In this document: one piece after another, positions 6,188 to 12,129 of the stretch
Position numbering within the stretch: position 1 is the stretch's first letter
How the letters are laid out: each line of letters starts with the position of its first letter
Assembly (NCBI GenBank): GCA_024408905.1
Contig: JAKSUP010000013.1
Span: 1 to 14,006, forward strand
Length of the DNA stretch: 14,006 bases
DNA from: a bacterium
GTDB lineage: Bacteria > Cyanobacteriota > Vampirovibrionia > Gastranaerophilales > Gastranaerophilaceae
Direction: 5' to 3'
Notes under the pieces: generated by a model
The model's database searches: none
Told to the model about the DNA's origin: nothing
What the model saw: the letters and a program-made list of their open reading frames with translations, nothing else
Position numbers and translations under genes: made by a program

Positions 6188-6749
6188 ACAGCATTTTTTC
6201 TAACTCAATTTCAAGTTCTTTGATTGAACCGTTGTTATTAACTATAAAGTCACATTTATCTAACTTGTGAATTTCACCCAGTTGAGCATCAATTCTAACC
6301 TGAGCTTCCTCGTTTGTTAAATTGTTCCGTTTAATTAATCTTGCAAGTCGAATATTTTCTTTCGCAGATACAAATAGTATTTTGTCGAACATTTTATCAA
6401 AACCACTTTCAAATAATAATGGTACTGAAATAAAAATAGCATCTTCTTTTGCATTTTGATTAAATATTTTTTCAATTTCATCTCTAACTAAAGGATCTAA
6501 TATGTTTTCAAGCATTTTTAATTTATCAGGATTATTAAATACAATTTTACCGAGTTTTTTTCTGTCAATTTTATCGTCGGATAAAATATCGCAGTCTTTA
6601 AATGTGTTTATAATCTGCAACGAAAATTCATCAATTTTTTCATGTGCAATAATATCCGTATCAAAAACTTTGTACCCTTTGCCACGTATAAAATTTTCTA
6701 CTACAGACTTACCGGAAGCGATATTCCCTGAAATTGCAATTTTAAGCAT
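6174..6749 (-). CDS. coaE: Dephospho-CoA kinase
   Basis: Phosphorylates the 3'-hydroxyl of dephospho-CoA with ATP, the last step of CoA synthesis. 191 residues, normal for the family. The P-loop GNIASGKS is at 8-15, the DTDIIAH substrate segment at 30-36 (Asp32 is the likely catalytic base), VPLLFESG at 109-116, and the lid RLIKRNNLTNEEAQVRIDAQ near 137-156. It is the last gene of the minus-strand operon, and its ATG overlaps the end of the pseudouridine synthase by 8 bases (ATGCTTAA), which suggests translational coupling. It shares a pathway with panD at 1985, though not an operon. Confidence 0.95.
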   Translation of the reverse strand: MLKIAISGNIASGKSVVENFIRGKGYKVFDTDIIAHEKIDEFSLQIINTFKDCDILSDDKIDRKKLGKIVFNNPDKLKMLENILDPLVRDEIEKIFNQNAKEDAIFISVPLLFESGFDKMFDKILFVSAKENIRLARLIKRNNLTNEEAQVRIDAQLGEIHKLDKCDFIVNNNGSIKELEIELEKMLSNIC

Positions 6750-7500
6750 CTTTTTCGGCCTTTTTAATTATTTTCGCAATAACCATTTTCAATTCTTTAA
6801 CTTGCTTTGGTTTAAGGGGTTTTATTTGTCCCTTTTTAATTCCTTCAAGTGTTATCGTTGCATGCTGTATTCTTTTTAATGATGTAACTTCAAATCCAAG
6901 TATTGCAAACATCTTACGAATTTGTCTGTTTATGCCTTGATAAAGCACTACCTGTAATGTTGAAGCTTTGTTCGTAATATCTATTGGCAAAACTTCAGCG
7001 TATGCCATCTTTTTTTCACCGGTATCTGTTTCAATTTCAAATCCGTTGAACATTTTTTCTCCATCAGTTGGAGTTAATTTGCCATTAATTGTGACAATAT
7101 ATGTTTTAGGAATTTTTATTGACGGATGTGTCATTTGGTTAATCAAATCACCATCATTTGTCATAATGATTAATCCTGTTGAATCTTTGTCCAATCGGCC
7201 TACCGGTTTAAGATGCTTAAGTTCAGGAGGAATAACGTCATATATGGTTTTTCTTCCTTTTTCATCATCTGAAGTTGTGATTTTGTTGGCTACCGTTCGG
7301 CGACGGGTGATGGAATATTCTTGTTTTTGTGGCTTAATTAATTCTCCATCCACAACAACTTTTGCATGGCTCACCACTTGAAAACCCAGTTCTGTTACAA
7401 CCTTTCCATTTACTGAAACTTTACCTTCAAGTATTAATTCATCTGCCTTTCGTCTTGAGCAAATTCCGGATGATGCTATATACTTATTTAATCTTTGCAT
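6742..7500 (-). CDS. RsuA/RluB-family pseudouridine synthase
   Basis: Isomerises a uridine in ribosomal RNA. 252 residues. An N-terminal S4 RNA-binding domain (LNKYIASSGICSRRKAD, 4-20, to about 50) is followed by the catalytic domain with GRLDKDSTGLIIMTNDG (101-117), where Asp104 is the catalytic aspartate. Later come HPSIKIPKTY and GINRQIRKMFAILG, both typical. The KPxG loop that normally precedes this (as in LNKPQGYV of RsuA) is absent. In its place residues 66-73 read RRRTVANK, encoded by a locally GC-rich stretch. The SD is GAAGGAG before the ATG at 7500. It overlaps the thioesterase gene upstream by 13 bases and coaE downstream by 8. The target site (16S or 23S) cannot be told; the RluB type is likely from the KGRKTIYDVIP segment. 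Confidence 0.9.
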   Translation of the reverse strand: MQRLNKYIASSGICSRRKADELILEGKVSVNGKVVTELGFQVVSHAKVVVDGELIKPQKQEYSITRRRTVANKITTSDDEKGRKTIYDVIPPELKHLKPVGRLDKDSTGLIIMTNDGDLINQMTHPSIKIPKTYIVTINGKLTPTDGEKMFNGFEIETDTGEKKMAYAEVLPIDITNKASTLQVVLYQGINRQIRKMFAILGFEVTSLKRIQHATITLEGIKKGQIKPLKPKQVKELKMVIAKIIKKAEKDA

Positions 7501-7904
7501 TCATACGCTCCTTCAAAAATTTCTTTGATTTCGGCAGGAATTCTTCTATAAAGCTTTCCGTTGCAATCAACTGCAACAATATCAACCTTTGCAACAGCAT
7601 TAACATTTCCTGTCAATTTATTTTTAATAGTTTGAACAAATGTACAAACAGTGGCTGACATTTTTTCTATTGAAGTTTCTATAATTATCTCATCATTTAA
7701 TCTGGCAGGAATTTTGTAGGATATATTAAGGTTAATGACAGGAAAAACCACATTTTGCGCTTGGAGTTCATCAAGATGCACACCCAAGATTTCGCAAAAT
7801 TCTGTTCTGCCTATTTCAAACCACCTTGCATAAGTTCCGTGCCATGCAACTCCATAGGCATCGGTATCAGCGTAATATACTTTTAAATTTGTTAAGTGTT
7901 TCAT
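7488..7904 (-). CDS. YbgC-type acyl-CoA thioesterase (hotdog fold)
   Basis: 138 residues, the usual size of a single 4HBT hotdog domain. YYADTDAYGVAWHGTYARWFEIGRTE (read as residues 10-35) matches the active-site segment of YbgC/FadM thioesterases, with Asp15 as the likely catalytic residue and His22 nearby. It hydrolyses acyl-CoA thioesters; the preferred chain is unknown. It is first in the operon with the pseudouridine synthase and coaE, and its link to CoA through coaE is suggestive. No Shine-Dalgarno precedes the ATG. Instead a -10-like TGTTAATAT ends 7 bases upstream, so the mRNA is probably leaderless. Confidence 0.9.
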   Translation of the reverse strand: MKHLTNLKVYYADTDAYGVAWHGTYARWFEIGRTEFCEILGVHLDELQAQNVVFPVINLNISYKIPARLNDEIIIETSIEKMSATVCTFVQTIKNKLTGNVNAVAKVDIVAVDCNGKLYRRIPAEIKEIFEGAYECKD

Positions 7905-7906
7905 AC

Positions 7907-7919
7907 GTTAATATTAACA
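7907..7919 (-). promoter_or_regulatory. Extended -10 with palindrome at the thioesterase start
   Basis: On the minus strand TG-T-TAATAT covers 7919-7911, an extended -10. The A of the start codon (7904) is the seventh base after it, where transcription should begin. The same bases form a perfect 12-bp palindrome GTTAATATTAAC (7907-7918), which could bind a dimeric repressor. Confidence 0.5.
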
Positions 7920-8041
7920 TGAACTATTGATATTAAGATAAAAGTATTGACAAATTTAGGATAATTATTAATAAATTATTGAACCAGCAAGAGGATAGTG
8001 TGAATTGTTAAATTTTGTAAAGAATTATTTGAAAATAATGT

Positions 8042-8072
8042 CAATTTTTTTACTCCAAAATACTTTATATAT
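8042..8072 (+). promoter_or_regulatory. Shared promoter block, copy 2 (small gene at 8103)
   Basis: CAATTTT (8042-8048), 7 bases, then CAAAATACTTTATATAT (8056-8072), with the same two blocks and spacing as 4410-4440. TATATA at 8066-8071 could serve as the -10, giving a start near 8079 and a leader of about 25 bases before the ATG at 8103. Confidence 0.5.
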
Positions 8073-8102
8073 GTGTAAGACAAAGTTTTTAGGGGTGAAA
8101 TT

Positions 8103-8255
8103 ATGAATATCGCATTAAGTAAGTTAGCAATGCTAGAAAAAGTGCTAAAGGACAAAGAAGTTGCTGCACAATTAGAAGGCATGTCTATGCCTTGCAGTGA
8201 TGCTGATATGTTGCAAAAAATTTCTACATTGATGGACAAAGTAAGAAACTGTTAA
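8103..8255 (+). CDS. Small protein of unknown function (50 aa)
   Basis: An open frame of 50 codons from ATG 8103 to TAA 8253-8255. AGGGGTG (8091-8097) lies 5-8 bases before the ATG, and a promoter-like block lies at 8042-8072. The product begins MNIALSKLAMLEKVLKDKE and looks helical with heptad-like Leu/Met spacing. It has the segment MSMPCSDADML in the middle and ends in a cysteine (VRNC). No signal peptide or membrane segment is present. I do not recognise a family. The good ribosome binding site and dedicated promoter argue that it is real. A longer minus-strand frame over the same bases (7976-8239) lacks any of these and is a shadow. Confidence 0.65.
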   Translation: MNIALSKLAMLEKVLKDKEVAAQLEGMSMPCSDADMLQKISTLMDKVRNC

Positions 8256-8290
8256 TTAATTATTAAGTTTAGGCAAAAAGAAACTCCTGA

Positions 8291-8318
8291 TGCTATAATA
8301 TATATAGTGATAGGAGGA
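8291..8318 (+). promoter_or_regulatory. Extended -10 and ribosome binding site of the BaxI_1 gene
   Basis: TGC-TATAAT (8291-8299) is an extended -10, placing the start near 8306. AGGAGG at 8312-8317 then precedes the ATG at 8326 by about 8 bases. A read-through transcript from 8103 would also contain CTCCT (8284-8288), which can pair with AGGAG (8312-8316) around the CTATA/TATAG stem (8293-8297, 8303-8307) and hide this site. Confidence 0.55.
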
Positions 8319-8325
8319 AGTTAAT

Positions 8326-9048
8326 ATGTCTAATCCGATTTTAAATGAAAAATTTGTCCAAAACGAACGAGTTTTGGAAGGTTACCCGATGACTGTTAAA
8401 GGCACATTAAATATAACTGCTTTTTTAACTTTAATCGTAGTTATATCAGCAGCTTTTGTATGGTCCAGATATGCTTTAGGTTATACTGATATCGCAAATA
8501 TGCTGACTTGGGGTGGCTTAATTGTCGGTTTTGTTTTAGGTTTGATAATTGCTTTTACAAAGAACAAATATATTGTTCCACTCTATGCAGCTTGCGAAGG
8601 ATTAATGTTGGGTGGTATATCATCAATATTTGAGTCACAATTTCCGGGTATCGTTGTACAAGCTGTTGCAGGAACATTTGCTGCAGTTTTTTCTACGTTG
8701 CTCCTATATAAACTTAACATTATAAGATGTACTGACAAATTTAGAAGTGTAATCTTTATATCAACAGTATCTATCGCACTGGTTTATCTTATCGATTTTA
8801 TTGGACATTTCTTTGGATATTCAGTTCCTTTGATAAATGAAGCTTCAACTTTAGGAATAGGCATTTCTCTTATTGTTGTAGCAATTGCATCATTGAATTT
8901 GATAATAGATTTCGATTTTATTGAACGTGGTGAAAAAATGTTATTACCAAAAGATTATGAATGGTACGGAGCTTTTGGTCTATTGGTAACTATAGTTTGG
9001 GTATATATAGAAATTCTTAAACTTTTAGCAAAACTAAACAGAAAATAG
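8326..9048 (+). CDS. Bax inhibitor-1 family membrane protein (BaxI_1 type)
   Basis: 240 residues. It opens with NPILNEKFVQ and the MTVKGT segment (22-27), then about seven hydrophobic helices. The helix 3 region has the family phrase PLYAACEGLMLGGISSIFE (about 85-103), and GIVVQAVAGTFAA follows. The C-terminal half has LNLIIDFDFIERG (about 190-202) with its acidic pair, KDYEWYGAFGLLVT, and a final WVYIEILKLLAKL helix. These match the BaxI_1 branch of bacterial Bax inhibitor-1/YccA proteins, whose better-known members act as pH-sensitive cation (Ca2+) leak channels; activity here is not shown. It has a strong promoter and AGGAGG site. The 52 bases between it and rmuC are almost all tandem repeat. 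Confidence 0.9.
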   Translation: MSNPILNEKFVQNERVLEGYPMTVKGTLNITAFLTLIVVISAAFVWSRYALGYTDIANMLTWGGLIVGFVLGLIIAFTKNKYIVPLYAACEGLMLGGISSIFESQFPGIVVQAVAGTFAAVFSTLLLYKLNIIRCTDKFRSVIFISTVSIALVYLIDFIGHFFGYSVPLINEASTLGIGISLIVVAIASLNLIIDFDFIERGEKMLLPKDYEWYGAFGLLVTIVWVYIEILKLLAKLNRK

Positions 9049-9052
9049 AGGC

Positions 9053-9102
9053 AGGGGTAAATAGGGGTAAATAGGGGTAAATAGGGGTAAATAGGGGTAA
9101 AT
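9053..9102 (+). repeat. Five perfect copies of a 10-bp repeat carrying ribosome-binding motifs
   Basis: AGGGGTAAAT is repeated five times without a mismatch, at 9053, 9063, 9073, 9083 and 9093. The last two bases of copy five are the AT of the rmuC start codon. Each unit contains AGGGG, a Shine-Dalgarno-like core. The copy at 9093 is very close to the ATG (3 bases), the one at 9083 is 13 bases away. All three frames are closed by TAG or TAA inside the array. Slippage could change copy number, which is expected to alter rmuC translation. Confidence 0.95.
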
Positions 9103-10252
9103 GGAAATAATTATCGGAATAATATCTTTTGTATTAGGTGCAGTTATTGCCGGTGCTGTAGTAACTGTACATTATGGTAAAAAAGATAATAGTATGAAGG
9201 AAAATTTACGTGAAATAATTAAGAATGATTTTGTTCAGTTGGCCAATGAAACAATAAAAAATGAACAAGAAGATTTGAGAAAACAAAACAGAGAAACGCT
9301 TGAAGAAAAGATATTGCCACTAACAAAAGAGCTTGGTGAATTCAAGGCAAAGGTAGAAGCGTTTAATGAAAAAGGGGTCGAAAATACAACAAAAATTGTA
9401 GACCAATTGAGCAACTTAGAAAAAAATAATAAGATTATTCAGCAAGAAGCACAAAATTTAGTCGAAGCATTAACTAAAAACCAGAACGTAAAAGGTTCTT
9501 ATGGTGAAGATTTATTGGATACAATTCTGCAATCTTGTGGTATGCAAGAAGGGATTCATTATTCAAAGCAATTCGTAACTAAATCTGCCAATTTAAAAGA
9601 TGATGAACTTCATATCGTACGTCCTGATGTTGTAATCAATTTACCAAATGAAAGACATTTGATTATTGACTCAAAAGTTACTCTAACAAGCTATTTAGAC
9701 TATATAGAAGACAATTCTAAATTGGGCGAATTTAAAACGGAAGTAAAAAAGAGAATTACGGATTTATCTAACAAAAATTATCAAAATGCCGATGACATTT
9801 CACAGCCAGATTTTGTATTGCTGTACATGCCTGTTGAATCCTCTGTTAATCTTCTATATGAAGATACAGACTTAATCAAGCAAGCCTACAAATCAAATAT
9901 CATAATTGTTGGAACTGCATCATTACTGACAACAATAAGACTTGTAAATCAACTGCTGGCACAACAAAAACAATCTGAAAGTATAAATCAAATAGTTGCT
10001 GCAGGTGCTAATTTGTATGACACTTTTGTTCAATTCTGTGAAGATTTGATGGAAGTTCAATCAAAAATGAATGATGTCAATGCAAAATTGACAACAACGA
10101 TTAATCGATTTAAGCGTGGAAACAAAAACAAACCGAGTTTGTTCTCACAAGTAAATGCACTCAAAGATTTTGGAATAAATTCAGTTAAAGAAATTCCCGA
10201 AAAATTATTAGAAACAGATACTGATATAGAGGGAGTGCTTTCTAATGACTAG
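9101..10252 (+). CDS. rmuC: RmuC-family protein (DNA recombination, inversion-limiting)
   Basis: 383 residues. Residues 2-23 are a hydrophobic anchor. Residues about 30-128 are charged and helical, a probable coiled coil. The RmuC domain (about 130-340) has GSYGEDLLDTIL (132-143) with Glu136, HIVRPDVVINLP (171-182) with Asp176, and LIIDSKVTLTSY (187-198) with Asp190 and Lys192: the D...DxK layout of the PD-(D/E)XK nuclease fold assigned to this family. In E. coli, RmuC limits inversion at short inverted repeats; the nuclease activity is inferred. Its start codon lies at the end of the 10-bp repeat array, and the start is supported by the anchor. Its last 8 bases overlap the response regulator, so both are likely in one operon. 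Confidence 0.93.
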   Translation: MEIIIGIISFVLGAVIAGAVVTVHYGKKDNSMKENLREIIKNDFVQLANETIKNEQEDLRKQNRETLEEKILPLTKELGEFKAKVEAFNEKGVENTTKIVDQLSNLEKNNKIIQQEAQNLVEALTKNQNVKGSYGEDLLDTILQSCGMQEGIHYSKQFVTKSANLKDDELHIVRPDVVINLPNERHLIIDSKVTLTSYLDYIEDNSKLGEFKTEVKKRITDLSNKNYQNADDISQPDFVLLYMPVESSVNLLYEDTDLIKQAYKSNIIIVGTASLLTTIRLVNQLLAQQKQSESINQIVAAGANLYDTFVQFCEDLMEVQSKMNDVNAKLTTTINRFKRGNKNKPSLFSQVNALKDFGINSVKEIPEKLLETDTDIEGVLSND

Positions 10253-10940
10253 AATTCTTGTTGTAGATGATGATGCAGCTATTAACGAACTGATAAAAGT
10301 AAACCTTGAACTACAAGGATTTGAAGTAATTCAAGCCTTTAACGGTACGGAAGGTTATGCATTGGCAAAGCAAGAAATTCCTTCTCTTGTTGTTCTTGAT
10401 GTGATGATGCCGGAAGTTGACGGCTATACTGTCGCAAAAAGAATAAGACAATGTGACGAAATATCTGATATACCAATAATTATGCTGACTGCTCTGTCTG
10501 AACTAAATAATAAGGCAACAGGTTTTAATATTGGTGTTGATGATTATTTAACAAAACCGTTTGAGCCGGACGAACTTGTTATGAGAATCAAAGCGTTATT
10601 AAAAAGGACAAAAAAAATTCCTAATTCTGTAGCTGTGAAAGAGCTTTTGACATATAAAGAAATTACATTGCTTCCTGAAACATACAGTGTTCAAATCAAC
10701 GATAAAATTCAAAAACTTACACCAATTGAGTTTGATATATTTAATATCTTATTTCAAAATCATGGAAATATGGTATCTGCACAAAAACTATTAAAGGAAG
10801 TATGGGGATATGATCCGGATGATAATATAGAAACAATTCGAGTTCATATTAGACATTTGAGAACAAAAATTGACAAAATTTCAGGTGACAAAAAATACAT
10901 TGAAACAATATACGGTGGTGGATATAAATTAAACATCTAA
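10245..10940 (+). CDS. OmpR/PhoB-family response regulator
   Basis: 231 residues. The receiver domain (1-120) has the acidic pocket DDD at 8-10, the phosphorylation site Asp52 in VVLDVMMP, Thr82 and Lys104 in LTKPF. The winged-helix output domain (about 130-231) includes LTPIEFDIFNILFQNHGNMVSAQKLL and ends with VHIRHLRTKIDK and YGGGYKL, as in PhoB/OmpR. It is resistant to further naming; the receiver is reminiscent of cyanobacterial RpaB. No histidine kinase lies beside it, so it is an orphan here. The ribosome binding site GAGGGAG is inside the end of rmuC, and the genes overlap by 8 bases. No strong terminator follows; only an AT palindrome at 10947-10960 is seen. Confidence 0.94.
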   Translation: MTRILVVDDDAAINELIKVNLELQGFEVIQAFNGTEGYALAKQEIPSLVVLDVMMPEVDGYTVAKRIRQCDEISDIPIIMLTALSELNNKATGFNIGVDDYLTKPFEPDELVMRIKALLKRTKKIPNSVAVKELLTYKEITLLPETYSVQINDKIQKLTPIEFDIFNILFQNHGNMVSAQKLLKEVWGYDPDDNIETIRVHIRHLRTKIDKISGDKKYIETIYGGGYKLNI

Positions 10941-10974
10941 AATCGTTTAATAATTATTAAGAGATTTTTACATT

Positions 10975-11009
10975 TTGAGCTTGTGTAATTTTATAGTATA
11001 AATACTATA
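10975..11009 (+). promoter_or_regulatory. Promoter with palindromic operator at the start of the zinc-ribbon XRE gene
   Basis: TTGAGC (10975-10980), 16 bases, TATAAA (10997-11002). The A of the ATG at 11009 is 7 bases after the -10, where transcription should begin, and no Shine-Dalgarno exists. TATAGTAT (10992-10999) and ATACTATA (11002-11009) form a perfect 8-bp inverted repeat around AA, covering the -10 and the start. This is a good site for the encoded XRE protein to repress itself. Confidence 0.55.
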
Positions 11010-11413
11010 TGACCAGTTTATCAGAATTTATACAAGAGAAAAGAGAAAAAGCCGGATTTTCCGTAAGTGGGTTGGCAAATAGAGCCAATATCCCTATAGA
11101 AACGCTTGAGGACATTGAATCAGGAAAAGAATTATTTCTATCCGTAACCATTCGCCAGAGATTAGCAAAAATATTAAAATGTTCCCCTGCCGAAATAAAA
11201 AACTATGAACGGAGTTTTGAATTTGATGAAATTTCGAATGATGTAATTGATGATCTTAAATCTCGTATTCTTCGACACGAAACGAATTTACGTTGCCCAA
11301 TATGTGGAGAGCCTTTGATTACGAGAATTGCCAAAATGTATGATTTGGATGACAATTTAGTTTTTCAACCAAAAGCCCATTGTGTCAAATGCATTTTCCA
11401 AATTAAAGATTAA
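11009..11413 (+). CDS. XRE-family regulator with C-terminal Cys4 zinc ribbon
   Basis: 134 residues. Residues 4-66 are a helix-turn-helix of the XRE/Cro type (IQEKREKAGFSVSGLANRANIPIETLEDIESGK, read as 8-40). A linker with acidic residues follows, then a compact C-terminal domain with CPIC (96-99) and CVKC (125-128), which would bind one zinc. This links DNA binding to a metal-stabilised or metal-sensing tail. No Shine-Dalgarno precedes the ATG, and the mRNA is probably leaderless (see 10975-11009). The stop codon is one base from the stop of the convergent XRE gene. Targets are unknown; self-regulation through the palindrome at 10992-11009 is likely. Other starts would cut into the helix-turn-helix. 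Confidence 0.82.
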   Translation: MTSLSEFIQEKREKAGFSVSGLANRANIPIETLEDIESGKELFLSVTIRQRLAKILKCSPAEIKNYERSFEFDEISNDVIDDLKSRILRHETNLRCPICGEPLITRIAKMYDLDDNLVFQPKAHCVKCIFQIKD

Positions 11414-11414
11414 T

Positions 11415-11969
11415 CTAAACCATCAATGTTTTTTTAGCACATTCAAACATTGAATTAACCAATTGCGAATTGGAATAAATATTCATGCCTGCGCTTTCCA
11501 AAACCTGTTTCATTCTGTTTTCCCACATTGAATACAGTTCTTCTTTAGAGATATTTAAGGTTTTGCCAATCATTAATAATTCTTTATAATCAATAGGAAT
11601 AGGAAGCGCACCTCTTAATATATCAACAATTTCCAATCTTTTTTTACGAGGAAATGATTTTAGAAATGACACAACAGAAAGCTTGCTTTCCTTTATATAA
11701 TCCTTCAGCATTTCTATAGATTCATCAATTAAAATTGGCTCCTGAGGAATTCTATATTCACCAAAATCTTCAGGATTTATTTCCATGACAGTAGCAATAC
11801 GTTCAAGAGTTGTTCCACGTGTTGAAAACGGGACTGTTTCATCTATCAAATTGTATACATAAGAAAGCGTTACGCCTATCATTTCTGCAAAGTCACGTTT
11901 GTGCAACGAATTCTTTTTTAAAAATTTTGCTACTTTTTCTGAACTTTTTTCTGGAACTATTTGTTTCAT
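11415..11969 (-). CDS. XRE-type regulator with apparent tandem HTH domains
   Basis: 184 residues from the ATG at 11969. A GTG at 11972 is also in frame, but GAGGT (11977-11981) is 8 bases from the ATG, a better spacing. Residues 13-70 fit an XRE helix-turn-helix (KFLKKNSLHKRDFAEMIGVTLSYVYNLID, read as 16-44, then TLERIATVMEINPEDF). Residues 88-149 repeat the same plan more weakly (LKDYIKESKLSVVSFLKSF, then ELLMIGKTLNISKEELYSMW). The end may be a dimer or ligand region. It is convergent with the zinc-ribbon XRE gene and divergent from the helicase, with about 160 bases between the starts. A regulatory link to the helicase is possible but unproven. Confidence 0.75.
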   Translation of the reverse strand: MKQIVPEKSSEKVAKFLKKNSLHKRDFAEMIGVTLSYVYNLIDETVPFSTRGTTLERIATVMEINPEDFGEYRIPQEPILIDESIEMLKDYIKESKLSVVSFLKSFPRKKRLEIVDILRGALPIPIDYKELLMIGKTLNISKEELYSMWENRMKQVLESAGMNIYSNSQLVNSMFECAKKTLMV

Positions 11970-11972
11970 CAC

Positions 11973-12129
11973 ATTTACCTCATAATTAACATTTATAAAA
12001 TAATAAATAAATTAAATTTTGATAACCCTAATTTGTATAGACACTTTATCTATTTTGATTTCTCTTAAAATAATAAATAGCAAAAAACATTTTTATTAGT
12101 TTTATATAAAACAAAAGAGAAAAATTTTT
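11973..12129. promoter_or_regulatory. Divergent intergenic region between XRE gene and helicase
   Basis: 157 very AT-rich bases. A short inverted repeat ATAGA-N7-TCTAT lies at 12037-12053. TATATAAA at 12105-12112 or so could be a -10 for the helicase. Only a weak AAGAGA precedes the helicase ATG. No convincing operator was found. Confidence 0.3.

Noticed and set aside
7976..8239. Minus-strand frame opposite the 50-residue gene
   Set aside because: It has no ribosome binding site, and the plus strand offers a better gene with promoter and Shine-Dalgarno.
9053..9102. CRISPR-like array
   Set aside because: The units are contiguous 10-mers with no spacers, and no cas genes are nearby.
10947..10960. 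Perfect palindrome TTAATAATTATTAA as a terminator of the response regulator
   Set aside because: It is pure A/T with no T-run after it, and such palindromes are expected by chance in this DNA.
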